Part shown: positions 26,917 to 34,587 of the stretch, one piece after another
How the letters are laid out: each line of letters begins with the position of its first letter
How positions within the stretch are numbered: the first letter of the stretch is position 1
NCBI RefSeq assembly: GCF_009932355.1
Contig: NZ_LEKU01000003.1
Coordinates: 25,012-89,011, forward strand
Reading direction: 5' to 3'
Length of the DNA: 64,000 bases
DNA from: Riemerella anatipestifer_E
GTDB taxonomy: Bacteria; Bacteroidota; Bacteroidia; Flavobacteriales; Weeksellaceae
The notes under the pieces: model-generated
Database searches by the model: none
What the model was told of the DNA's origin: nothing
The model's input: only the letters and a program-made list of their open reading frames with translations
Program-made: the position numbers and the translations under genes

Positions 26917-29658
26917 TTAAAAATTAAAGCTTAATCTAGAAAATACATATCTCCCATTGAGACCAAACTGAGAAGTCGCTCGTGTGTAAACAAACTGTCC
27001 GTTATTAGTAGAAGCAGAAATATTTCTACTAGGATAAACATCAAACAAGTTATTAGCTCCTAATGTAAATGTAATTTTAGGAGAAAAGGCATACCCAAAT
27101 GATAGGTCTGTGATAACTCTATCCGTCATTATTTGATGCTCGTTAGGTAATGTAACGCCATCTCCATTAGCATCTACAACATCTGCTCCCGTTACTTTTC
27201 CGAAGTAGCTATTTCTTAAGTAAACATTCAGTTTTTTATAACTAAGAGTATGAGAAAGCCCTGCCTTAAACCTAGGTATAGCTTCTTCTACATAAATCCT
27301 AGAACGCTCAGAGAAGTAAGTTCCGTCTAAACCTGCCGCTTTAAGCACTGGTGAAGAATGTATCTCCCCTACCTTTCGCGTTTGATTAAGATTAAGTGCA
27401 AAATCATTGGTAAGTTTAAAATCATTGTTTTTAAAATCGTGGCTGATTACAATGTCTAGACCTTTAGTTTCTGTATCTATGGCATTGGCAAAAAACTGTG
27501 CTGCACTTACATTAGCTTGTGCGAATAGATTTTGCAATTCGGTATTAGCTCCAGCTCTAAAGGTATCTGTAAGCACCACTCTATTGTTGATACGAATAAA
27601 ATAAGCATCTCCTGTGATACTTAGCCTCACGGACGGAATACGATAGGTAAACCCTGCACTTACCGATTGTGACGTTTCTTGCTTAAGTTTAGGAATACCC
27701 AACAAACTCGCTATTTTGGAATGGTTATTAAAAGTACCTACCTCCTGCAATTGTCCATCAAAGAAAAGTGTAGAGGTAGTATTATAATAAATCTGGTGTA
27801 CAGATGGAGCTCTAAACCCTGTAGAACCCGCTAGACGAAAATTAAGATTATCCGTTGCTTTTATTCTAGAGGCTAGTTTGTAGTTTAGTGTAGAACCAAA
27901 ATCCGAATAATTTTCAAAACGAGCTGCCGCCGCTACTAAAACTCTTTTCGTAAAATTAGCTTCTACATCTGCATAGAAAGCATAAGAGTTTCTACCATTA
28001 CTACCTGCATTTTCTGTACGGAAACCACCAAATACTTGTGAACCACCAGGTAAAGTATTCCCGAAGAAATCAGTTGGTTTTTGGCTATTCGGCGTTTGTG
28101 CCGTTTGTGGGTTACCAAACACATCATAGGAAAGATAAGAAGCAGGCTCGCCTTCTCTAATTTTAAAGTTTTCGGTTCTTTGCTCTGCTCCAAAGGCTAG
28201 GTTAAGCCCTTCCCAAACATCATATCCTCTATAAACATCTAAATTAATTGTGTTTTGAAGAAAACGCAATCCTCCTGCATCAAATTCGCTTGGAGAATTG
28301 AACCTCAACGAGGTATTGCCAGAGTTTATTACATTATAATCAAAGCTATTTTGCCCAAAGGTATTACTTAAATCTACTCGCCACGCTCCTAAATTACCTT
28401 TAATACCTGCCGCTAACGAAAGGTCTTCTATATTGGTATTGATGTTAGGAAGATAACCATTAAGATTAAGCCCTGTAAAGGTTCTAGACTGGTTGGGTCT
28501 TCGGTAGAAGCCACCTGAAGTTCCGTTTCTGAAGCCATATCCTCCAAAAGTATAGACTTTCCATACATCATTCAGTGGAACTTCTATATTCGCAAAAAAC
28601 TGGTGAGTACTTAATTTAGATTGCCCTACAATCATATTAAAATCTCTTCGGTTAAGTCCTCTGTACGCCAATTCTTGGTTGGTAACATCTTCCGAGAGAA
28701 TTTTCTGCAAATCGCTAATATTGTTGGCGGATTGTACTCTTTTTTGGAAATCAGAACTAAAATAAGATACTTTTTGAGCATAATTATGAATATAATCTAC
28801 CAACTGCTGCTGGTTGGGCGTGGTATTGATATTCGTGAATAGTGAGGATAGATTAACGCCTCCCTCTGCTGCTCTTTGTTCTATAGCATTATAAGCATTA
28901 AAGATTTTCCCTTCCTCCTCGTTGGCACGATAAGTAGGATTTCTAAATTGAGAAGACCACGTAAGATTATAGAAACCACCTTTAGAGCCTATCTTATTAC
29001 CGTAGTTTAAATCTACCTGAAAAGTCTCTCCATCTATTCCTTTGGTGTGATTATTAGAAGCTTTACTTGGGTTAGCCCCAAAGGAGAGTTGCCCCTCTAG
29101 TTTGCCTGTATTTCTTTTAAGATTGAGGTTCATTACCCCTGCAATAGCATCAGAACCATATTGTGCAGAAGCACCATCTCTAAGCACTTCTATTTTACTA
29201 AGTGCAAAGGCTGGTATAGCGTTAAGGTCAGTACCTACAGTACCTCTCCCTGGCGTCCCATTAACATTGATGAGAGCAGATGTGTGTCTCCTTTTACCAT
29301 TAACTAATACCAAGACTTGGTCTGGACCTAAACCTCTAAGCTGTGCAGGGTCTAGGTGGTCTGTACCGTCGGCTCCCGTTTGTACGGTGGAAGTAAATGA
29401 TGGAGCTACTACATTCAGCATTTGGTTAATATTGGTTTGAGGTAATGTAACGCTCATTTTCTGAACATCAAACACATCTACTGGCACGGGGCTATCCGTT
29501 TTAGAGCGAGCTCCAGAACGGCTCCCTAGTAGTACTACCTCTTCTACTTGTTTAGTTTTTACAGAATCTTTTTTGCTCTGCCCATAAAATTCACCTCCTG
29601 CAAAAAATAACACTGAGGCTGTAAGGAGATAAGACTTCTTTTGTAATGAATTTTTCAT
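26917..29658 (-). CDS. TonB-dependent outer-membrane receptor
   Basis: 913 residues with a signal peptide (LLTASVLFFAGGEFYGQ). The plug domain spans about residues 50-190 (VEEVVLLGSRSGARSKTDSPVPVDVF, QLRGLGPDQVLVLVNGKRRHTSALIN, KIEVLRDGASAQYGSDAIAGVMNLNL), then a 22-strand-type barrel ending ATSQFGLNGRYVFSRLSFNF. No N-terminal carboxypeptidase-like extension is present, so it is not SusC-type. The substrate is not identifiable. Its ~200-base leader carries a short ORF and a terminator/antiterminator pair, suggesting amino-acid-responsive attenuation. Confidence 0.93.
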   Translation of the reverse strand: MKNSLQKKSYLLTASVLFFAGGEFYGQSKKDSVKTKQVEEVVLLGSRSGARSKTDSPVPVDVFDVQKMSVTLPQTNINQMLNVVAPSFTSTVQTGADGTDHLDPAQLRGLGPDQVLVLVNGKRRHTSALINVNGTPGRGTVGTDLNAIPAFALSKIEVLRDGASAQYGSDAIAGVMNLNLKRNTGKLEGQLSFGANPSKASNNHTKGIDGETFQVDLNYGNKIGSKGGFYNLTWSSQFRNPTYRANEEEGKIFNAYNAIEQRAAEGGVNLSSLFTNINTTPNQQQLVDYIHNYAQKVSYFSSDFQKRVQSANNISDLQKILSEDVTNQELAYRGLNRRDFNMIVGQSKLSTHQFFANIEVPLNDVWKVYTFGGYGFRNGTSGGFYRRPNQSRTFTGLNLNGYLPNINTNIEDLSLAAGIKGNLGAWRVDLSNTFGQNSFDYNVINSGNTSLRFNSPSEFDAGGLRFLQNTINLDVYRGYDVWEGLNLAFGAEQRTENFKIREGEPASYLSYDVFGNPQTAQTPNSQKPTDFFGNTLPGGSQVFGGFRTENAGSNGRNSYAFYADVEANFTKRVLVAAAARFENYSDFGSTLNYKLASRIKATDNLNFRLAGSTGFRAPSVHQIYYNTTSTLFFDGQLQEVGTFNNHSKIASLLGIPKLKQETSQSVSAGFTYRIPSVRLSITGDAYFIRINNRVVLTDTFRAGANTELQNLFAQANVSAAQFFANAIDTETKGLDIVISHDFKNNDFKLTNDFALNLNQTRKVGEIHSSPVLKAAGLDGTYFSERSRIYVEEAIPRFKAGLSHTLSYKKLNVYLRNSYFGKVTGADVVDANGDGVTLPNEHQIMTDRVITDLSFGYAFSPKITFTLGANNLFDVYPSRNISASTNNGQFVYTRATSQFGLNGRYVFSRLSFNF

Positions 29659-29690
29659 ATTATATATTTTTATAGATTATCTTTAGTAAT

Positions 29691-29724
29691 AAAAAAAACC
29701 GCTTACTTTTTTCAAGTAGCGGCT
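29691..29724 (-). terminator. Attenuator terminator in the receptor leader
   Basis: On the minus strand CCGCTACTT (29722-29714) pairs with AAGT-A-AGCGG (29708-29699, one bulge), followed by eight T (29698-29691). It lies between the leader ORF and the receptor ATG, inside the transcribed leader. Its 5' arm overlaps ATAGCCGC (29726-29719), which is exactly complementary to GCGGCTAT in the leader ORF (29786-29779), giving a competing antiterminator. Confidence 0.75.
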
Positions 29725-29759
29725 ATATTTATTCTTGTTTGTATATTATCTGTTTCTTT

Positions 29760-29807
29760 TTAACCTAATGTACAACCAATAGCCGCATCCTGTAAAAGAC
29801 ACATCAT
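29760..29807 (-). CDS. Putative 15-residue leader peptide of the TonB receptor gene
   Basis: The ORF reads MMCLLQDAAIGCTLG and a TAA stop. It lies about 50 bases downstream of a well-formed promoter and upstream of the attenuator hairpin. Cys codons are at positions 3 and 12. The Ala8-Ala9-Ile10 codons contain the antiterminator arm (29786-29779). A ribosome stalled at Cys3 would leave that arm free; a moving ribosome would cover it. The arrangement matches classical attenuation, but translation is unproven. Confidence 0.5.
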   Translation of the reverse strand: MMCLLQDAAIGCTLG

Positions 29808-29862
29808 GAAACACGGCATTATTGAAATATTTTTATACACTTAAAATGGTTATTTAATGATG

Positions 29863-29892
29863 CAAATGTATTTACAATAATTGATTCTGCAA
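29863..29892 (-). promoter_or_regulatory. Promoter of the TonB receptor transcript
   Basis: On the minus strand TTG (29892-29890), 19 bases, TACATTTG (29870-29863): an exact Bacteroidota -33/-7 pair. It predicts a start near 29856 and a ~200-base untranslated leader. Confidence 0.65.
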
Positions 29893-29948
29893 AATTTTAA
29901 ACTACTTTTTTAATACAGAGAGATTAAATTCTATTACTTTCTTTTTTC

Positions 29949-29956
29949 TAAATTTG
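29949..29956 (+). promoter_or_regulatory. -7 promoter box TAAATTTG for ligA
   Basis: An exact TAnnTTTG match 22 bases before ATG 29979. Confidence 0.55.
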
Positions 29957-29978
29957 CCTTCAATAAAAAAACATCAAA

Positions 29979-31988
29979 ATGTCCCTAGACGATATTAAGC
30001 ATAAAATAGAGGAACTAAGAGAAGAGCTACATCAACACAATTATAACTATTATGTTTTAGATACTCCTAGTATTTCAGACTATGAATTTGATATGATGCT
30101 AGAAGAGTTGAAAAACTTAGAACTCGCTTACCCAGAATTTATAGATGAAAACTCTCCTACACAAAGAGTTGGCGGAAATATTACCAAAAATTTTCCCACG
30201 ATAAAACATCGCTACCGAATGTACTCTTTGGATAACTCGTATAATTTTGACGATTTATCAGATTGGCAAAATCGTTTAGTTAAAAGTTTAGAAACTGATG
30301 ATATAGAATATGTAGCAGAACTAAAATACGACGGAGCATCTATCTCTATACTTTACGAAAACGGAGCATTAAAACAAGCCGTTACTAGGGGCGACGGTTT
30401 CCAAGGGGACGAAATTACCGCAAACATCAAAACCATTTCGGACATTCCGCTAAAGATTAAGGGCGATTATCCAAATAGCTTCTACATCAGAGGAGAAATC
30501 TATCTTACAAAAAAGAATTTCACACTCATCAATCAATCTCGGGAAGAGGAAGGTTTAGACCTCTTTATGAATCCTAGAAACACCGCCAGCGGAAGCCTTA
30601 AAATGCAAGACAGCACCGAAGTCAGAAAACGAAAACTCTCAGCGGTGCTTTATCAAGTAGTTTCGGAGGATACCTTTGCAAAAACACATTGGGAACTTTT
30701 GGAACAAACTAAAAATTGGGGATTCAAAACTTCACAACAAGCCAAACTTTGCAAAAACTTAGACGAAGTAAAAGCCTTTATTAACTATTGGGATAAAGAA
30801 AGACAACATCTTGATTTCGAAATAGATGGTATTGTAATTAAAGTTAATAGCCTTAAACAACAACAACTGCTAGGTTATACCGCTAAATCTCCAAGATGGG
30901 CAATGGCCTATAAATTTAAAGCAGAAAAGGTAGAAACACAACTAGAAAGTATTTCCTACCAAGTAGGGCGTACTGGAGCCATAACCCCTGTAGCCAATTT
31001 AAAACCAGTGCTCCTAGCAGGAACGGTGGTAAAAAGAGCCTCTCTACACAACGAGGATATCATAAGAAAACTCAACCTGCACAATCAAGATTTTGTTTAT
31101 GTAGAAAAAGGCGGAGAAATTATCCCAAAAATAGTGGGGGTTAATGAGGAAAAAAGACAATCAAATGCAGTATTAGTAGAGTATATCAGCCATTGTCCAG
31201 AGTGCAATACGCCACTGGTGAGAAACGAAGGCGAAGCCGCACATTTTTGTCCCAATGAAGCCCATTGTCCTCCACAGGTAGTTGGAAAAATGATACATTA
31301 TGTTTCTAGAAAAGCCCTCAATATAGAAAATTTAGGCTCCGAAACTATAGAACAACTTTTCAGAGAGAGGCTGATTTCCAATATCGCTGATTTTTATATC
31401 CTTACCAAAGAGCAGTTGTTGCCACTAGAAAGAATGGCAGAAAAGTCTGCTCAGAACATTTTGGAAGGCATTGAAAAATCCAAAAAAATTCCATTTGAAA
31501 AAGTGCTATTTGGTTTAGGGATTAAACATGTAGGTGAAACTGTAGCCAAAAAATTGGTAAAAAACTTTCATACTATTGATGGGCTAAAAAAAGCCACCCT
31601 AGAAGAGCTTACAGAGGTAGAAGATGTGGGTATAAAGATAGCTGAAAGCCTCGTTAATTACTTTCAGAATGAAGAAAATATTGAAATCTTAAATAGACTC
31701 AAATATTACGGTATCCAACTAGAACAAGAAGAAAATACCAGCACAAAAGTAAGTAATGCTTTAGAAGGCAAGACCTTTCTATTTACTGGCAAATTATCCC
31801 TATTCACTAGAGAGCAAGCCGAGGAAATGGTAGAAAAGCATGGTGGCAAAAACATTTCCGCCGTATCCAAAAACCTCAACTATTTGGTAGTGGGCGAAAA
31901 GGCAGGAAGCAAACTTAAAAAAGCCCAAACTCTAGGCACGGTAATCATATTAGACGAACAAGAATTTTTGGATTTGATAAATGACTAA
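29979..31988 (+). CDS. ligA: NAD-dependent DNA ligase
   Basis: 669 residues, full length. The adenylation domain carries the catalytic lysine in AELKYDGASISI (about residue 116). It is followed by the OB fold, a four-Cys zinc finger (CPEC...HFCPNEAHCPP, about residues 405-430), helix-hairpin-helix repeats, and a C-terminal BRCT domain (GKTFLFTGKLSLFTREQAEEM to the end). It seals nicks in replication and repair using NAD+. Its stop overlaps that of the convergent XRE gene by 3-4 bases. Confidence 0.98.
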   Translation: MSLDDIKHKIEELREELHQHNYNYYVLDTPSISDYEFDMMLEELKNLELAYPEFIDENSPTQRVGGNITKNFPTIKHRYRMYSLDNSYNFDDLSDWQNRLVKSLETDDIEYVAELKYDGASISILYENGALKQAVTRGDGFQGDEITANIKTISDIPLKIKGDYPNSFYIRGEIYLTKKNFTLINQSREEEGLDLFMNPRNTASGSLKMQDSTEVRKRKLSAVLYQVVSEDTFAKTHWELLEQTKNWGFKTSQQAKLCKNLDEVKAFINYWDKERQHLDFEIDGIVIKVNSLKQQQLLGYTAKSPRWAMAYKFKAEKVETQLESISYQVGRTGAITPVANLKPVLLAGTVVKRASLHNEDIIRKLNLHNQDFVYVEKGGEIIPKIVGVNEEKRQSNAVLVEYISHCPECNTPLVRNEGEAAHFCPNEAHCPPQVVGKMIHYVSRKALNIENLGSETIEQLFRERLISNIADFYILTKEQLLPLERMAEKSAQNILEGIEKSKKIPFEKVLFGLGIKHVGETVAKKLVKNFHTIDGLKKATLEELTEVEDVGIKIAESLVNYFQNEENIEILNRLKYYGIQLEQEENTSTKVSNALEGKTFLFTGKLSLFTREQAEEMVEKHGGKNISAVSKNLNYLVVGEKAGSKLKKAQTLGTVIILDEQEFLDLIND

Positions 31989-32581
31989 GATATTTTTAGT
32001 GTTTTTTCTATATAATCTAGCCTATTCATAATATCATTTATAGGATTGGTATTTTGATTAGAATAAATACAACCCACGATTAAAAAGCATTCTTCATTAA
32101 CATTAGGAGTACTGCTTATATAAGACTTTTCGGGGGTGAAAATAAGGTATTGTCCTCTATTTTCACCCTTTTGGTAATTTTTTCTAAGCAACAAAATATC
32201 TTTATTCTGATAAAAATGATTACCCTCTATTTTAGAAGTTACTTCCAAAGAATATTCTACATTTACAAACAAAGAAGGCTCAACTTTAATTGGATAAAAT
32301 TCTTTTTTACTTTCAGTAATATTTTCTTTCTTGTAGATTAAATCTTCCACTTCCTCAAAATTAGCTAATTGATTAACCGTAAGAGGTTTAGATATCAAAT
32401 CATCTGTTTTCATATCTAAAAATTGAGCAATTCTAAGAAGAGTTTCTACCTTAGGTTCGGCCCTGCCATCTTCGTAGGAACTTATAATTCCTCTCGTTAA
32501 GTTCAACATATCCGCAAATGCTTGTTGAGAAAGCCCCTTTATTTGCCTTATTTTTTTTATATTAGTACCGAAATAAGTCAT
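31985..32581 (-). CDS. XRE-family transcriptional regulator with C-terminal domain
   Basis: 198 residues from ATG 32581 (a TTG seven codons upstream lies inside a putative operator). The helix-turn-helix occupies residues ~3-60: MTYFGTNIKKIRQIKGLSQQAFADMLNLTRGIISSYEDGRAEPKVETLLRIAQFL. The C-terminal ~110 residues are beta-rich (DILLLRKNYQKGENRGQYLIFTPEKSYISS), reminiscent of the S24/LexA-like fold of phage-type repressors, but no Ser-Lys pair is clear. It is divergent from the PspA/flotillin operon, and an inverted 20-bp repeat sits between the two starts, so it likely regulates itself and that operon. Confidence 0.85.
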   Translation of the reverse strand: MTYFGTNIKKIRQIKGLSQQAFADMLNLTRGIISSYEDGRAEPKVETLLRIAQFLDMKTDDLISKPLTVNQLANFEEVEDLIYKKENITESKKEFYPIKVEPSLFVNVEYSLEVTSKIEGNHFYQNKDILLLRKNYQKGENRGQYLIFTPEKSYISSTPNVNEECFLIVGCIYSNQNTNPINDIMNRLDYIEKTLKIS

Positions 32582-32583
32582 AA

Positions 32584-32685
32584 TTGCTAATATTTTATGC
32601 AAAACTAAAAAATATTTTTCTTTTTAATGTTAAAAATATTTGCAATTTTAATTTTTATAATTATATTTGCATAAAATATTAGCAA
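32584..32685. promoter_or_regulatory. Divergent promoters with 20-bp inverted repeat (probable XRE operator)
   Basis: The sequence TTGCTAATATTTTATGCAAA at 32584-32603 is the exact reverse complement of 32666-32685. Each copy begins within a -7 box (minus strand TAGTTTTG from 32607-32600; plus strand TATATTTG 32662-32669) and covers the predicted start point. Each copy is itself roughly palindromic (TTGC...GCAA). Symmetric placement over both starts fits repression of both directions by the adjacent XRE protein. Confidence 0.65.
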
Positions 32686-32696
32686 AATTATTAACT

Positions 32697-33098
32697 ATGA
32701 AACAGCTTAATTTATTTCAAACCATTAGAGAATGGTTATTAGAATGGGAGTTTCAACTCATATACGAGAGTGCAGACAATAAAGTATTCATCATTGAAAA
32801 AGAAACAGATGGCATTAAAAATATGATGATAGCCATTGCTCCACAAATTCTCATCGTAGAACAGTTTCTATTTTATTGCAAAAATAATAAGCAAAATATA
32901 TTTAAGGAACTTCTAATTAAGAATAGAGATATTGTTCACGGAGCTTTTGTACTAGACGAAACAGGAGAAAAGGTAATTTTTCGCAACACTTTACAAACAG
33001 AGAATTTGGACCAAAACGAGCTTATGTCAACCATAAATTCACTAAGTTTGTTATTAAGTGAGTATTCATCGGAAATGATAGAATATAGTAAAGATTAG
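32697..33098 (+). CDS. YjfI/DUF2170-like small cytosolic protein
   Basis: 133 residues from ATG 32697 (MKQLNLFQTIREWL). The segment GAFVLDETGEKVIFRNTLQTENLDQNELMSTINSLSLLLSEYSSEMI resembles YjfI/DUF2170 proteins, which sit beside PspA-type YjfJ in enterobacteria and have a secretion-chaperone-like fold. It is the first gene of the operon leading to pspA, consistent with that pairing. The family call is by recall and moderately sure. Confidence 0.65.
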   Translation: MKQLNLFQTIREWLLEWEFQLIYESADNKVFIIEKETDGIKNMMIAIAPQILIVEQFLFYCKNNKQNIFKELLIKNRDIVHGAFVLDETGEKVIFRNTLQTENLDQNELMSTINSLSLLLSEYSSEMIEYSKD

Positions 33099-33102
33099 CA
33101 CT

Positions 33103-33159
33103 ATGGCATACTTACTCGTTACCTTAATTTACTTTATCTTAGAATTATTATTAACCTAA
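33103..33159 (+). CDS. Possible 18-residue hydrophobic microprotein
   Basis: ATG 33103 opens a frame reading MAYLLVTLIYFILELLLT then TAA. It starts 4 bases after the previous stop and ends 15 bases before pspA. Nearly every residue is hydrophobic, giving one short membrane helix. In this AT-rich gap such an ORF could arise by chance, so only conservation would make it a gene. Confidence 0.3.
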   Translation: MAYLLVTLIYFILELLLT

Positions 33160-33174
33160 TTAAAAAAATAAAAA

Positions 33175-33876
33175 ATGAACATACTTAAAAGACTTTTCAG
33201 AATAGGCAATGCAGAAACTCACGCTGCAATAGATAAATTAGAAGATCCTATTAAAATGACCGAACAAGGCATTAGAGAAATGAAAGACCAGCTAAGCAAA
33301 AGCATAGATGCTCTAGCCCAAGTGAAAGCCTTAGCAATAAGAAGAAAAAACGAACAAACAGCCTTAGAGAACCAAGCGGAAGAGTATCAAAGTAAAGCCA
33401 TTATTCTCGTTCAAAAGGGAATGAAGGAAGAAATGCCAACCGAAGAGGCGGATAGATTAGCTAAGGAAGCTCTTAAAAAGAAGGAACTTTCTTTAGCCGA
33501 TTCTAAAATCGCAGAAACCGACCGTAAAAAATTAGAAAGTGATGTTGAGAAAATGCAAACAAATATCAATACGCTTAAATCCAACATTGCCAAATGGGAA
33601 AGCGAACTAAAAACTTTAAAAGCAAGAGTACAGGTAAGCCAAGCTACTAAAGACATTAACCAAAAAATGTCTCAACTTTCAAACGATAGCACCATAGGTA
33701 TGCTAGAAAAAATGAAAGAAAAAGTACTTCAGCAAGAAGCAGTTGCAGATGCTTATGGAGAAATAGCCAATGCTAGCAAAAGTATAGATGAGGAAATCAA
33801 TCAAGCGGCGGACACCTCTAATGCAAAAGCAGAAACAGCATTAGCAGCACTGAAAGAACAACTTAAAAATTCCTAA
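33175..33876 (+). CDS. PspA/IM30 family membrane-stress protein
   Basis: 233 residues, mostly long coiled coil. The start MNILKRLFRIGNAETHAAIDKLEDPIKMTEQGIREMKDQL is the PspA/IM30 N-terminus, where an amphipathic helix binds lipids, and helices 2-4 follow (about residues 30-190). ESCRT-III-like PspA proteins assemble on and stabilise stressed membranes. Its place between YjfI-like and YqiJ/flotillin genes suggests a membrane-maintenance operon controlled by the divergent XRE regulator rather than by PspF. Confidence 0.93.
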   Translation: MNILKRLFRIGNAETHAAIDKLEDPIKMTEQGIREMKDQLSKSIDALAQVKALAIRRKNEQTALENQAEEYQSKAIILVQKGMKEEMPTEEADRLAKEALKKKELSLADSKIAETDRKKLESDVEKMQTNINTLKSNIAKWESELKTLKARVQVSQATKDINQKMSQLSNDSTIGMLEKMKEKVLQQEAVADAYGEIANASKSIDEEINQAADTSNAKAETALAALKEQLKNS

Positions 33877-33882
33877 TCCACA

Positions 33883-34536
33883 ATGACGATCCAAGAGCTT
33901 ATAGAAGTATCTTTCAATCCAGCCAATACCGTACTAAGTATATTACTCATTTTAAGCGTATTGTATTGGCTACTTACTATGTTTTCTGGCTTAGGAGACT
34001 TTGATTTAGACCTAGATTTAGAACCCGATGGGATAGCCATTAAAAATCCAGATGGAACGCTAGAGGTACCTCATGAACCATCTGCATTTATTCAGTTTCT
34101 AAAGTTTTTGAACTTAGATATTGTTCCTATCACTTTCTTTTTAACCTTAGTATTGCTTTTTACTTGGCTTATCAATGTTAATATCAGTTACTTTATTCCA
34201 TTACCACAGTGGGCGTATTTTGTAACGATATTTCCTGCTTTTTTTATAAGTTTGTTTATCAGTAAATATATGTCTATGCCTTTAAAACCAATATTTAAAG
34301 AGATTAATCATAAAGGAGAAATAGCATACGACTATTTAGGGAGAGTAGGCACACTAAAATCTAGTATAGAACAAGATAAAATAGGCATGATAGAACTAGT
34401 TATCAACCAAGACCCAATTAAGCTATTGGTAAAAAGCAAAGACGGAATACCTTTAAAAGAAAACGACAAAGTCATCATTATAGATGAACACCCTGATAAG
34501 AAATACTATTTCGTAGAGAAATACTATGAGCTTTAA
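33883..34536 (+). CDS. YqiJ/NfeD-like membrane protein with OB-fold
   Basis: 217 residues. Hydrophobic segments near residues 15-36, 78-100 and 105-125 (VLSILLILSVLYWLLTMF; PITFFLTLVLLFTWLI; WAYFVTIFPAFFISLFI) are followed by a C-terminal OB-fold-like domain (GEIAYDYLGRVGTLKSSIEQDKIGMIELVI... DKVIIIDEHPDKKYYFVEKY). This is the layout of YqiJ/NfeD partners that accompany flotillins. It begins 6 bases after pspA and precedes the flotillin gene by 51 bases. Confidence 0.82.
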   Translation: MTIQELIEVSFNPANTVLSILLILSVLYWLLTMFSGLGDFDLDLDLEPDGIAIKNPDGTLEVPHEPSAFIQFLKFLNLDIVPITFFLTLVLLFTWLINVNISYFIPLPQWAYFVTIFPAFFISLFISKYMSMPLKPIFKEINHKGEIAYDYLGRVGTLKSSIEQDKIGMIELVINQDPIKLLVKSKDGIPLKENDKVIIIDEHPDKKYYFVEKYYEL

Positions 34537-34587
34537 TAACCAAAATCATGAAAAACAAACTATCATTAAAAAATAAATTAAACTAAT

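Noticed and set aside
32582..32602. TTG start giving MHKILAI for the XRE gene (and TTG 32667 for the divergent gene)
   Set aside because: Both TTGs lie inside the -7 boxes and the shared inverted repeat; the downstream ATGs give natural N-termini.
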